A stretch of DNA of 64,000 bases from Aureimonas sp. SA4125 (GCF_019973775.1 NZ_AP025032.1:3720001-3784000); one strand, 5' to 3'; counted from the stretch's first letter, positions 19,627-28,483 are shown. The notes: generated by a model from the sequence alone, not told the origin. Numbers and translations: made by a program.

Positions 19627-20576
19627 GGCACGATCTCCATCCCGTCATGGGCGACACGCCATCCCGCCGCCTCGACCGCCCGGCGTTCGTCCGATCCCTC
19701 GATCAGCACCGGGTTCGTATTGTTGATATGGATGTAGACGCGGTCGCCGACGTCACGTCCGTCGAAAGCATCGATGCTGCCGCCCTCGCCGGTCATGGGC
19801 ATATGTCCCATCCGTCGCCCTGTCTTTGCGCCGACGCCAGCTCGCTGCATCTCGTCGTCGACGAACACGGTCCCGTCGAAGAGGAGGACATCGGCCCCTG
19901 CGACGCGCGCGGCCAGATGCTCCGGCACGAAGGCGCAGCCCGGAACATAGAAGGCAGTGCGACCGCCCGCCGACAGGCGGACGCCGACCGTCATGTCGCC
20001 CTCGGCACCGACATCGATCTCGCCGCGCTCCAGATACAGCGGAACCTTTCCCGGCACCGGGAAGATTTCCACCGTCAGGCCCGGAACGGGTTCGAAGGGC
20101 TGTTCCATCTGCACGGGCCGCGTGGTCACGCAGGCCGGATCCATCACCGAATAGACCGGATTGTCGGCGATCACACCGAGAACGCCTTCCGTCCCGTAGA
20201 GGTCGAAGGCCTGCTTCTCGCGCAGGGTCAGAAGACCGGCGACGTGATCGACGTCGCCATTGGTCACGAGAACCGCCGCAATCGGCGAGGCGCGCCGCGC
20301 CGCGTCATCGGCGCCGCAGCTGGGCATCAAGGGAGGCGAGGCCATGATCTGGGCCCGCAGGTCGGGCGAGGCATTGAGGAGGAGCCAATGGACTCCGTCG
20401 GCCGTGGCCGCGATCGAGGACTGCGAGCGCGCGGTCACGCGCGGATCACCCGACCAGTGGAGACGACAGACGTGACAGAGACAATTCCATTGCGGGAACC
20501 CTCCTCCCGCGGCCGACCCGAGAATGAAAAGCCGCAGGCGGGATTGGCCCCGCCCGCGGCTGTCAGAGGCTGACAC
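19623..20576 (-). CDS. pqqB: PQQ biosynthesis protein PqqB
   Basis: Metallo-beta-lactamase-fold protein of 317 aa, proposed to hydroxylate the cross-linked Glu-Tyr dipeptide in PQQ synthesis. It shows the PqqB N-terminus LGSAAGGGFPQWNC with the CLCHVC Zn-binding cysteines, the NASPDLR block, and TNGDVDHVAGLL in place of the usual HxHxDH metal site, as is normal for PqqB. The end reads HINNTNPVLIEGSDE, another family hallmark. Start taken as GTG 20576, 3 bp from the pqqA stop. Cytoplasmic. Confidence 0.95.
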   Translation of the reverse strand: MSASDSRGRGQSRLRLFILGSAAGGGFPQWNCLCHVCRLHWSGDPRVTARSQSSIAATADGVHWLLLNASPDLRAQIMASPPLMPSCGADDAARRASPIAAVLVTNGDVDHVAGLLTLREKQAFDLYGTEGVLGVIADNPVYSVMDPACVTTRPVQMEQPFEPVPGLTVEIFPVPGKVPLYLERGEIDVGAEGDMTVGVRLSAGGRTAFYVPGCAFVPEHLAARVAGADVLLFDGTVFVDDEMQRAGVGAKTGRRMGHMPMTGEGGSIDAFDGRDVGDRVYIHINNTNPVLIEGSDERRAVEAAGWRVAHDGMEIVP

Positions 20577-20579
20577 GAT

Positions 20580-20657
20580 TTAGAATTCGATCGGCATGTA
20601 GCCGTTGATTTCCATCGCGACGCAAACTTCGACGAGAACGGGTTTCTTCCAGGCCAT
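20580..20657 (-). CDS. pqqA: PQQ precursor peptide PqqA
   Basis: 25-residue ribosomal precursor of PQQ, starting MAWKKPVLVEVCVAM. Glu and Tyr of the conserved E-x-x-x-Y (EINGY, residues 16-20) are the atoms from which PQQ is built. ATG 20657 follows GGGAG at good spacing. An in-frame extension upstream to 20819 is not supported because the family is 22-26 aa. It heads a tight leftward pqqABCDE operon in which every junction is 3 bp or overlapping. It is divergent from meaB; the 222-bp gap must hold both promoters. Confidence 0.95.
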   Translation of the reverse strand: MAWKKPVLVEVCVAMEINGYMPIEF

Positions 20658-20879
20658 CTTGTAGCTCCCAATATGCGACCGGCTTGATGCCGGCCTTGTT
20701 GATCGGTGCCCACTAGAATTCGAACATACAGAAGCGGACGCCATCGTTGAAGTGGGGGCGCGATTAAATAAGCGTAAGGTCACAACGACCTTAAACATGT
20801 GCCGCGACCACGTTTCCAACGCTCAGAACCGCCTGTCCGGCTCTCGACAGGCCGCTGTCCGGCCCCTAGAGGCAAGGCG

Positions 20880-21872
20880 ATGATGAACAGGGCCCCGTCC
20901 GACACCGACCTCCTGGCGACGCGGATCGCGGCCGGCGACCGCACTGCCCTCGCGCGCGCGATCACGCTTGTGGAATCGACCCGCAGCGACCACCGGACGG
21001 CGGCGACGGCCTTGCTCGACATGCTGGCGGAACGTACCGGCCGGTCGATCCGAATCGGCATGACGGGGGTTCCGGGCGTCGGCAAGTCGACGCTCATCGA
21101 CGGTTTCGGCACGATGCTGACGGCGCTTGGACACCGCGTCGCGGTGCTGGCCGTCGACCCGACATCGGTGCGCAGCGGCGGCGCCATCCTCGGCGACAAG
21201 ACGCGGATGGCGCGGCTGGCGACGGACCCCGCCGCCTTCGTGCGGCCCTCGCCCTCCTCCGGCACGCTCGGCGGCGTCGCGGCGAAGACACGCGAGACCA
21301 TGCTCCTCTGCGAGGCCGCCGGCTTCGACGTGGTGATCGTCGAGACCGTCGGCGTCGGCCAGTCGGAGATCACCGTCGCCGACATGGTCGACCTCTTCGT
21401 TCTCCTGATGCTGCCGGGCGCGGGCGACGAATTGCAGGGCATCAAGAAGGGAATCGTCGAGGTCGCCGACATCATCGCGGTCAACAAGGCGGACGGCGAG
21501 AATGCCCGCCGGGCGCGATTGGCGGCGGCGGAACTTCGCGCCGCGCTGAACATCCTCGGTCCGCGCGACCCGCTCTGGTCGCCGCCGGTCCTGACCTTGT
21601 CGGGCCAGACCGGCGAGGGCCTTGCCGAACTGTGGTCGGCCATCTCGCGTTTTTGCGGTGTCGCCGAAGGTGCCGGGACCTTTGCCGGTCGCCGCGCCGG
21701 CCAGAATGTCCGCTGGATGTGGACCATGCTGGATGAGGCCCTGCGCAGAGCCCTGCTCGACCATGACGGCGTCGCCGCGGCCATCGCCGAGGGCGAGGCC
21801 GACATCGTCCGCGGCATACGGGCGCCGACGGCGGTCGCTCAGGCGATTCTGCAGCTCTTTACCGCCCGCTAA
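20880..21872 (+). CDS. meaB: Methylmalonyl-CoA mutase-associated GTPase MeaB
   Basis: G-protein chaperone of 330 aa that gates adenosylcobalamin loading and protects methylmalonyl-CoA mutase. P-loop GVPGVGKS is at 63-70; VDPTSVRSGGAILGDKTRM is the switch region, IVETVGVGQSE the Walker B/switch II block and VNKADG the base-specificity motif. ATG 20880 (a second ATG follows at once) sits after GAGGCAAGG. In many genomes meaB adjoins the mutase; here it is 11 kb away, separated by the IS cluster, corA and pqq. Confidence 0.93.
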   Translation: MMNRAPSDTDLLATRIAAGDRTALARAITLVESTRSDHRTAATALLDMLAERTGRSIRIGMTGVPGVGKSTLIDGFGTMLTALGHRVAVLAVDPTSVRSGGAILGDKTRMARLATDPAAFVRPSPSSGTLGGVAAKTRETMLLCEAAGFDVVIVETVGVGQSEITVADMVDLFVLLMLPGAGDELQGIKKGIVEVADIIAVNKADGENARRARLAAAELRAALNILGPRDPLWSPPVLTLSGQTGEGLAELWSAISRFCGVAEGAGTFAGRRAGQNVRWMWTMLDEALRRALLDHDGVAAAIAEGEADIVRGIRAPTAVAQAILQLFTAR

Positions 21873-21956
21873 CCAGTCCGGGCGATTTTGCCCGGGGAGC
21901 CACGGCGGCGCCGAGGGCGACACCCTGCCTTAAGCAGGGGATGCGACGCTTCGGCC

Positions 21957-23348
21957 ATGTCGCAAAGCGCCTCGTTCTCCTCCCGTCGCCTTTTTCTCGC
22001 CGGCGCGCTCGGCGTGGCGGGCATCGCCATGGCATCGCCCCTCCGGGCGGAGATGCGCAAGTCCGGCACCGGGCTCGGCAGCTCGGGCCTGCGCGGCGCG
22101 CTCGACGCCACGTCGCGAGGCCTGACGCCGTCCGCCGGCGGCGACCAGACACGGCTCCTCCAGAAACTCCTCGACGAGGCGGCGCTGTCGGGCGAGACCC
22201 TGTTCCTGCCCCCCGGCGACTATTTCGCCGACAGCCTCGCCCTGCCGCGCGTCACGCGGCTTGCCGGCGTACCGGGTGCCTCGCGCCTGTTCGGGCCGGG
22301 GCTCGCCCTGACATCGGCCGGCGCCGAGCGCATCATCCTCGACGGTCTCTCGATCGACGGATTGGCGGTGCCAGCAGGCGGGACCGGCCGGCCGCTCCTC
22401 GACATCGCCGACTGCCCCAATCTCACCGTGACGGAGTGCGAGATCGGCAACGCCGCCGGCAACGCGCTGGATCTCACCCGAAGCGGCGGCCGAATCGAGA
22501 ACTGCGTCATCGTTCGTGCCGGACTGGCGGCGATCCAGTCACGCGATTCCTCGGGCCTGGCGATCGATGGCAACCGGATCGAGGACTGCGGCAATGGCGG
22601 CATTCTGGTCCACCGCAATTCCCCCGGCCTCGACGCCTCCATCGTCACCGGCAACCGCCTTGCCCGGATTCGCGCCGATGCCGGCGGCACGGGCCAGAAC
22701 GGCAACGGCATCAACCTGTTTCGCGCCCACGGCGTCACCGTCTCGAACAACCAGCTCGACGACTGCGCCTTTTCGGCCATCCGCGCCAATGGCGGTTCGA
22801 ACGCGATCATTGCCGGCAACCAGTGCCGCAACTCCGGCGAGACCGCGCTCTATGCCGAATTTCAGTTCGAGGGCGCCGTGATTTCCGGCAACCTCGTCGA
22901 CGGCGCCGCCATCGGCATCTCCATCGCCAACTTCAACGAGGGCGGCCGGCTTGCCGTGTGCACCGGCAACCTCGTTCGCAATCTCAGGACAAAGGGCCCC
23001 TACCCTGCCGACGCGCCGGGCTTTGGCATGGGCATCTCCGTCGAGGCCGACACGGTGGTGTCGAACAACGTCGTCGAGAACGCACCGCTCTACGGCCTGA
23101 AGCTCGGCTGGGGACCCTATCTGCGCAACGTCTCGGCAACCGGCAACGTCTTCCGCCTCTGTCCGGTCGGCATTGCCGTCACGGTCGTCGAGGGCGCGGG
23201 AACGGCCGTCCTCTCCGGCAACGTCATATCCGGGGCCGACCGCGGCGCCATCCTCGGTTATCGCTGGAGCGAGGCGGTGACGGGCGACCTCGCGGCAGAA
23301 GGAGCGCGGCCGCCGGACCATCTCACCATCGCCGGCAATGCCGGATAA
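21957..23348 (+). CDS. Tat-exported right-handed beta-helix protein (TIGR03808-like)
   Basis: 463-aa secreted protein of unknown function. The N-terminus SSRRLFLAGALGVAGIAMA is a twin-arginine signal ending near ASPLRA. The rest is a long series of short repeats with N-x-x-x-N or G-N-x-I patterns (GNRIEDCGNGGILV, VSNNQLDDCAFSAIRANG, ISGNLVDGAAIGISI), i.e. a parallel beta-helix as in pectate-lyase-like folds. It matches my memory of the TIGR03808 Tat-translocated repetitive family found mainly in Rhizobiales. No catalytic residues can be assigned. ATG 21957 is preferred over the longer frame from 21888 because it places the Tat motif correctly. Confidence 0.8.
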   Translation: MSQSASFSSRRLFLAGALGVAGIAMASPLRAEMRKSGTGLGSSGLRGALDATSRGLTPSAGGDQTRLLQKLLDEAALSGETLFLPPGDYFADSLALPRVTRLAGVPGASRLFGPGLALTSAGAERIILDGLSIDGLAVPAGGTGRPLLDIADCPNLTVTECEIGNAAGNALDLTRSGGRIENCVIVRAGLAAIQSRDSSGLAIDGNRIEDCGNGGILVHRNSPGLDASIVTGNRLARIRADAGGTGQNGNGINLFRAHGVTVSNNQLDDCAFSAIRANGGSNAIIAGNQCRNSGETALYAEFQFEGAVISGNLVDGAAIGISIANFNEGGRLAVCTGNLVRNLRTKGPYPADAPGFGMGISVEADTVVSNNVVENAPLYGLKLGWGPYLRNVSATGNVFRLCPVGIAVTVVEGAGTAVLSGNVISGADRGAILGYRWSEAVTGDLAAEGARPPDHLTIAGNAG

Positions 23349-23447
23349 GAGCGACTTTTCTGCCGTTCAAAGCGGCGGCGACAAGAAACCCCTGTCGGAA
23401 AACCTCCACCGGCGCTATGTCCGAAGGAAATTTCCAGGGGCAAGACC

Positions 23448-24635
23448 ATGAACGACACCCGATCCGCGCGCCTTGCGGTGCTCATCGACGCCGACAACGC
23501 GTCCGCCAAGATTGCCGACGGCCTGTTCGAGGAGATCGCCAAGATCGGCGAGGCGAGCGTGAGGCGCATCTATGGCGACTTCTCGACCCAGCGCATGAAG
23601 GGCTGGACCGACATCCTCGCCCGCCACGCCATCATCCCGCACCAGCAGTTCGCCTACACCACTGGCAAGAACGCCTCCGACATCACGCTCGTCATCGACG
23701 CGATGGACCTTTTGCATTCCGGCCGTTTCGACGGCTTCTGCCTCGTCTCATCCGACAGCGACTTCACCCGCCTTGCCTCGCGCATCCGCGAGCAGGGCGT
23801 CAACGTCTTCGGCTTCGGCGAACAGAAGACGCCGGAGAGTTTCCGCCAGGCCTGCCGTCGCTTCATCTACACCGAGAACCTCCTGCCGCAGCGCGCGTCG
23901 CAGAGCCGCGACGCAGCAGGAGCCGGACCGATCCAGGCGCCGCTGCGCGAGAAGGCCGACGCCCTGCCGATGCTGTCGCGCGTCATCGACCAGATGGAGA
24001 GCGAAGACGGCTGGGTGAATCTGGGCACTTTCGGCAAGCAGCTGCAGAACCTCTACACCGACTTCGACCCGCGCACCTACGGCGAGCGCAAGCTTTCCGA
24101 CCTCGTGCGCCGGACCAACGCCTTTGAGATCAACCACCCGGAAGGCGGCAGCATGCTGATCCGCCTGAAGCAGCATGCCACGCCAAAGCCGGCCGGTCTG
24201 CCCGCGGCACCGGTCGCCGACAAGGCGCCGGAGATCACGGCTGAACCGATCGAGGCGCCGAAGCCGGCCGGTCGTCGCCCCGCCGCCAAGACCGCTTCCG
24301 GCAAGCCGGCGACGTCCCGGCGGAGTTCGGCGGCGAAGTCCGCCGCAGCGAAGCCAGCCGCCGACAAGGCTGATACGGTCGCGGCGCCCGCGCCGGTCGC
24401 GGCGGCCGAACCTTCCCCAGCGCCAAAGACGGCCGCTGCAGCTCCCGCAGCGAAGGCTCCCCTCTCGGCACCGGAAGCGACGCCCGCTCGCGCTGCAGCG
24501 ATCTCCGCACCGCTGACGCCCAAACCCGTACCGATCTTCGCCGCCCCCAGCGATGCCGCGGGCATCGAGGCGGCCGATGCCGTGCCGAAGCCGCGGCCGC
24601 GCACGCGCCGGCCGCTCGGAACGCCCCGCGGCTGA
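23448..24635 (+). CDS. NYN-domain/LOTUS protein (LabA/DUF88 family)
   Basis: Predicted RNase of 395 aa. Residues 1-150 form a NYN (PIN-like) domain with acidic residues Asp14, Asp16, Asp78, Asp84, Asp103 and Asp105 (LIDADN, SDITLVIDAMD, SSDSDF). Residues about 175-240 form an OST-HTH/LOTUS module (PMLSRVIDQMESEDGWVNL, YGERKLSDLVR), a proposed RNA-binding fold. The last 150 residues are Ala/Pro/Lys-rich and disordered (KPAGRRPAAKTA). ATG 23448 follows AGGGGCAAGACC. It stands alone, and its substrate is unknown. Confidence 0.88.
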   Translation: MNDTRSARLAVLIDADNASAKIADGLFEEIAKIGEASVRRIYGDFSTQRMKGWTDILARHAIIPHQQFAYTTGKNASDITLVIDAMDLLHSGRFDGFCLVSSDSDFTRLASRIREQGVNVFGFGEQKTPESFRQACRRFIYTENLLPQRASQSRDAAGAGPIQAPLREKADALPMLSRVIDQMESEDGWVNLGTFGKQLQNLYTDFDPRTYGERKLSDLVRRTNAFEINHPEGGSMLIRLKQHATPKPAGLPAAPVADKAPEITAEPIEAPKPAGRRPAAKTASGKPATSRRSSAAKSAAAKPAADKADTVAAPAPVAAAEPSPAPKTAAAAPAAKAPLSAPEATPARAAAISAPLTPKPVPIFAAPSDAAGIEAADAVPKPRPRTRRPLGTPRG

Positions 24636-24646
24636 GGCGTCGCCGG

Positions 24647-24672
24647 GCCCCGTCTTCCGAGCCCGGCATCCC
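24647..24672. terminator. Hairpin between convergent genes
   Basis: GCCGGGC / GCCCGGC arms around a 12-nt loop in the short gap between the NYN protein and the asparaginase. No T-run; weak candidate terminator, limits approximate. Confidence 0.3.
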
Positions 24673-25670
24673 TATTGGGCGGCGCGCAGCTCGCCGACGA
24701 CGATGCCGTTCCAGTTCTTCAGCGTTTTACGCGCCAGTGCGTCATAGGCTCCGGCCACATCCGGATCGCGGTCGCGAAAGATGTGTGCCAGGGTTGCGGC
24801 GGTGGCGATCTCCGCCGCCCGTCCGGCGCCATCGTCGATCTTCAGCGCGAAGCCGAGACCGAGCTCCGGAACAGCGCCGCAGAATACGCCTTCGGCACCG
24901 GTCTTGACGAACACACGGCCCGGCGCCGCTTCGATCAGCGCGACGCAGGCGCGGTTCGTCCCCGCCATGTACCAGGGCTCGGCCATGCAGGCGGCGATCA
25001 GGCGCTGGCCAGCTCTTGCCCGTTCCGCCGAAACGCCCTGGCCCGAAACGAGCTTGGCAAAGCCATGCGCGAAGGATTGCAGCGGCGCGGCATAGGTCGG
25101 GATCGAGCAACCGTCGGTGCCGGAATCCTCTTCGCCGAGCGCGGTGCCGGTCAGATCCTCGATCGCCGCCTTCGCCCGGACCTGCACGGGGTGGTCCGCG
25201 CCGATATAGCCTGCCGTCGGCTCGCCCATGGCGACGGCCGTACACAGGAAGCCGGAATGCTTGCCCGAACAGTTGTTGTGGAGCGCGCCCGGCGACCGGC
25301 CCTGGCGCGCCAGAACGCGCGCGACGCCGGAATCGGACGGCCAGTGGCAGCCGCATTCGAGCGCTCGTTCGTCGAGGCCGGCGCGGCGCAGGAGATCGGC
25401 CGCGAGCGCCACATGCCCCTCCTCGCCGGAATGCGAAGCGCAGGCGAGCGACAACTCCTTGTCGCCAAAGCCAAAACGATCGGCCGCCCCGGACTCGATT
25501 AGCGGCAGGGCCTGCATCACCTTGATCGCCGAGCGGGGAAACACCAAAGCGGCGATATCGCCGAGCGCATGAACCGATTCGCCCTCGCCGTCGACGACCG
25601 CAACGGAGCCGCGGTGGCAGCTTTCGACCCGGCTGCCCCGCGTCACTTCGACCAGGATGGGATTGCTCAT
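24672..25670 (-). CDS. L-asparaginase, R. etli (ReAV) type
   Basis: Asparaginase II family (PF06089) enzyme of 332 aa, hydrolysing L-asparagine to aspartate and ammonia, unrelated to the E. coli enzymes. The Ser-Lys tandem typical of the R. etli enzyme is visible: Ser47 and Lys50 in PRSAIK, Ser79 in CASHSGE, and the Cys and Lys of HNNCSGKHSG that bind Zn and tune activity. A further conserved Lys is expected in the RVFVKTGAEG block. ATG 25670 is preferred over 25703 because GAGGA precedes it. No permease or regulator is next to it. Cytoplasmic. Confidence 0.88.
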   Translation of the reverse strand: MSNPILVEVTRGSRVESCHRGSVAVVDGEGESVHALGDIAALVFPRSAIKVMQALPLIESGAADRFGFGDKELSLACASHSGEEGHVALAADLLRRAGLDERALECGCHWPSDSGVARVLARQGRSPGALHNNCSGKHSGFLCTAVAMGEPTAGYIGADHPVQVRAKAAIEDLTGTALGEEDSGTDGCSIPTYAAPLQSFAHGFAKLVSGQGVSAERARAGQRLIAACMAEPWYMAGTNRACVALIEAAPGRVFVKTGAEGVFCGAVPELGLGFALKIDDGAGRAAEIATAATLAHIFRDRDPDVAGAYDALARKTLKNWNGIVVGELRAAQ

Positions 25671-25782
25671 ACGGAAGTCCTCATTTTCGCCGCTCTGCAT
25701 CATGAGCGTGCTCTAGCAGCGCAGCGTGTGCTTCGCCATATCCTGGGATGTGGCGCGCGTGACGCCATCTCCCGGGAACCCG

Positions 25783-26535
25783 ATGCGATTGTTCAAAATT
25801 CTGCTTCTCACCCTCGGCGTCGTCTACGTCGCGCCGGCCCTCCTTGCCGCAACTCTGTTCTGGTTCGGCGATCATCCCGCGTCATGGGGTAGTGCCGACT
25901 GGAGCAGTGCGAAAATGCTGCCGGATCCGGCTGCGTCGTCGGAGGCTGCCGTCTATGTCATGTCGGCGCGGACCGGCGGGCTGAAGGGCGCGATATCAAG
26001 CCACTCCTGGATCGTCGTGAAGGAGAAGGGCGCGCGACGCTACGAGCGCTGGGACAAGGTCGGGTGGGGCGCACCGATCCGGCACAATGCCTATGCCGCT
26101 GACGGGCGTTGGTACTCCAACGCTCCCGAGATCGTCGTCGGCCGGCACGGTGCGGAAGCTGAAGGGCTGATCCCGAAGATTCGCGCGGCGGTCGCCGCCT
26201 ACCCCTTCGCCGAACGCGGCGGTTACCACATCTTCCCCGGCCCGAACTCCAACACCTTCGTCGCCTTCGTTCTCGCCGAGACGGCAGGTCTTGCGGCGGC
26301 CTTGCCCCCTGTCGCCGTCGGCCGCGACTATCCCGTCGGGCGCGATCTCGTCACCCTGGACCGGGAGCGCGGCGAACTCCGCCTGTCGCTTTTCGGCTAT
26401 GCCGGTATCACGATCGGCCGGATGTCGGGATTCGAGGTCAATCTTCTGGGCCTCGTCGCCGGCATCGATCCGGAACGGCTAGCGGTGAAGATTCCGGCCT
26501 TCGGCACGTTCGCGTTGCGGCCCGCCACGGTCTGA
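25783..26535 (+). CDS. DUF3750 protein, membrane-anchored
   Basis: 250-aa protein of unknown function. Residues 4-27 (FKILLLTLGVVYVAPALLAA) are an uncleaved anchor or signal. The body contains SHSWIVVKEKG, ERWDKVGWG and HIFPGPNSNTFVAFVL, conserved in DUF3750, where His, Cys/Ser and Asn-Ser-Asn positions suggest an NlpC/P60-like fold. That last point is from memory and is not provable here. ATG 25783 is chosen because it starts directly at the hydrophobic segment. Divergent from the asparaginase gene. Confidence 0.65.
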   Translation: MRLFKILLLTLGVVYVAPALLAATLFWFGDHPASWGSADWSSAKMLPDPAASSEAAVYVMSARTGGLKGAISSHSWIVVKEKGARRYERWDKVGWGAPIRHNAYAADGRWYSNAPEIVVGRHGAEAEGLIPKIRAAVAAYPFAERGGYHIFPGPNSNTFVAFVLAETAGLAAALPPVAVGRDYPVGRDLVTLDRERGELRLSLFGYAGITIGRMSGFEVNLLGLVAGIDPERLAVKIPAFGTFALRPATV

Positions 26536-26631
26536 GGCGCCCCCACACCGCGAACGGTTCCAGCCGGCGCAGATTCCTGCTAGCGCGAAGCCGTTGAAGC
26601 GGCGCGGGGCGCCGTCGCGAGGGGAAGTCTG

Positions 26632-27579
26632 ATGTTTCTCAGCTGTGGCGATGCGCTGTTCGATGTTTTTGCCGAGCCGGATGCCGACGTGTCGCGAATC
26701 GGGCTGAGGGCCGTCGTCGGCGGCTCGCCCCTGAACGTGGCGCTGGGCCTTGCCCGGCTCGGCCATCCCGCCGGCTTCTTCACCAAGGTGTCGAGCGACC
26801 TGTTCGGACGGCGCCTTCGCGACTTCATGCAGGCCGAAGCCATCGACCAGCGCTTCCTGATCCCAACCGAGCGCAACACGACGCTCGCCATTGTCTCCCT
26901 GTCGGCCAGCGGCTCGGCCGAGTATTCCTTCTACATCGACGGAACCGCCGACCGCTCCGTCGAGCCGAGCGAGGTTCCCGCCGATCTGCCGCCCGGGCTC
27001 GAAGCGATCCATGTCGCGTCCTATTCGACCGTGACCGAGCCGACCGCCTCCGCCCTCGTCAGGCTGATCGACCAGGAAAAACACCGGCGCTTCATCTCCT
27101 ACGATCCGAACATCCGCGCCTCGATCGAACCCGACCTCGACGTCTGGCGCGCCAAGGTTGCCGAGATCGTTCCCTCCGCGGCGCTCGTCAAGGCGAGCGA
27201 CGAGGATCTGGCTCAACTCTATCCCGGGCGATCGCTGGAGAACGTCCTGGCGGACTGGGTTTCGGCCGGCGCGAGTCTTGCCATCGTGACGCGCGGCGAA
27301 AAGGGCGCGATCGCGCTGTCGTCGAGCGGCGTCGGCGCGGCGATGGACGGGATCGAGGTCGAGGTGGTCGACACGGTCGGCGCCGGCGACACGTTTCAGG
27401 CAGCCACGCTCGCCAGGCTGAAGGAGACGGGCGTGATGAGCCGCGAGGGGCTGAAAGCGCTCGACGACGCCGGACTGCAGGCACTCCTCGACTTCGCCAT
27501 TCGGGCCGCCGCGGTCACCTGCGGACGCCGGGGTGCCGACCTGCCGCGCCGCGGAGACCTGGGGTTGCCGCCGCTCTGA
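26632..27579 (+). CDS. PfkB-family carbohydrate kinase (fructokinase-like)
   Basis: Ribokinase-fold sugar kinase of 315 aa. PfkB signature 1 is GGSPLNVALGLARLG (from Gly30), and signature 2 is DTVGAGDTFQAA near residue 250, whose second Asp is the catalytic base. The SYDPNIR block is usual in fructokinase-like members. The exact sugar cannot be read from sequence. ATG 26632 follows AGGGGAAG. No transporter or isomerase is nearby. A bidirectional terminator follows at 27617-27650. Confidence 0.85.
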   Translation: MFLSCGDALFDVFAEPDADVSRIGLRAVVGGSPLNVALGLARLGHPAGFFTKVSSDLFGRRLRDFMQAEAIDQRFLIPTERNTTLAIVSLSASGSAEYSFYIDGTADRSVEPSEVPADLPPGLEAIHVASYSTVTEPTASALVRLIDQEKHRRFISYDPNIRASIEPDLDVWRAKVAEIVPSAALVKASDEDLAQLYPGRSLENVLADWVSAGASLAIVTRGEKGAIALSSSGVGAAMDGIEVEVVDTVGAGDTFQAATLARLKETGVMSREGLKALDDAGLQALLDFAIRAAAVTCGRRGADLPRRGDLGLPPL

Positions 27580-27616
27580 GGGCTGCCCCGCGGCGTGCCG
27601 ACGATGGTCCAAACGG

Positions 27617-27650
27617 AAAAGGCCCGCCGGAGATCATCCGGCGGGCCCTT
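27617..27650. terminator. Bidirectional terminator, pfkB/outer-membrane protein
   Basis: Perfect 11-bp stem GGCCCGCCGGA / TCCGGCGGGCC (27621-27631 and 27637-27647) with a 5-nt loop. On the minus strand it is followed by TTTT, so it is a good terminator for the outer-membrane protein gene; on the plus strand it ends CTT. Confidence 0.75.
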
Positions 27651-27697
27651 CACTGTCTTGCCGTTGCCGGCGGCTTTCGCCGCCGGCGCTGGTCCAC

Positions 27698-28483
27698 TTA
27701 GTTAAAGCGGTACGAAGCCTTGGCCATCACCGAGTGATAGGTCAGGTCGTTGTTCGAGTCGGTCGAGAAGCTGGCGCCACCGAGGCCACCGGCAACAGGC
27801 GTGTAGTCGACATCGACCGAGCTTTCGCCGAGGTCGGTGTAGAGGTACTCGAGGCCGAACGAAACGTTCTGGGTCGCGAGCACGTCGAAGCCACCGCCGA
27901 CGGCGTAGCCGATGTCGTCGTTGTCCGTGCGGGCCGAGACGTCATAGGCATTGCCCAGACCATCGGTGTAGGTGCCGCCGCCGTTGTAGCTGTTCTCGAT
28001 GTCGGCATAGGCGAGACCGCCCGTCGCATAGACCATGAAACGGTCCATGGCGTAGCCGGCCTTGGCGCGGACGGTGCCGACGTAGTTGATTTCCTGGTCG
28101 GCGCCAAAGGTCTGCGTGCCCGTCGCGGTGGGCAGCGTGTAGCTCGTGTTCGCCTCGGCGTCGATGTAGTTCAGGTCGGCAACGGCGCCGATCACGAAGT
28201 TGCCCATCTGGTAGTCATAGCCAATGTGACCGCCGCCGATGAAGCCGGAATTGCTGTCGTCGTTGCCGCCGCTGAAGCCAGTGGTGTCGGACGAGAAGGC
28301 GCCCGAGTCGCGGTTGAAGGCGACGCCAGCCTGGCCACCGACGTAGAGGCCGGACCAATTGTACTGGGGAGCGGCTTCGACCATCGGCGCCGGTGCTGGC
28401 GGCTCGTCATAGATGACGTCGGCGGCGAGAGCGGGCGAGACGAAGGCGGTGGCCGAAGCCAGGAGAAGAGCGAAACGTTTCAT
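27698..28483 (-). CDS. Outer-membrane beta-barrel protein (Omp25/31-like), paralogue 1
   Basis: 261-aa porin-family protein. A cleaved signal (ALLLASATAFVSPALA, cut after Ala20) is followed by ADVIYDEPPAP, a hallmark of rhizobial Omp25/31 and 'outer membrane immunogenic' proteins. The rest alternates Tyr/Gly-rich amphipathic strands (GLYVGGQAGVAFN, GGHIGYDYQMGNFVIGAV, SFGLEYLYTDLG) to the C-terminal KASYRFN. An eight-stranded barrel is expected. ATG 28483 follows GGAG; an upstream in-frame ATG at 28498 adds only five residues. Likely abundant, with its own terminator. Paralogue of 28800-29627. Confidence 0.9.
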   Translation of the reverse strand: MKRFALLLASATAFVSPALAADVIYDEPPAPAPMVEAAPQYNWSGLYVGGQAGVAFNRDSGAFSSDTTGFSGGNDDSNSGFIGGGHIGYDYQMGNFVIGAVADLNYIDAEANTSYTLPTATGTQTFGADQEINYVGTVRAKAGYAMDRFMVYATGGLAYADIENSYNGGGTYTDGLGNAYDVSARTDNDDIGYAVGGGFDVLATQNVSFGLEYLYTDLGESSVDVDYTPVAGGLGGASFSTDSNNDLTYHSVMAKASYRFN

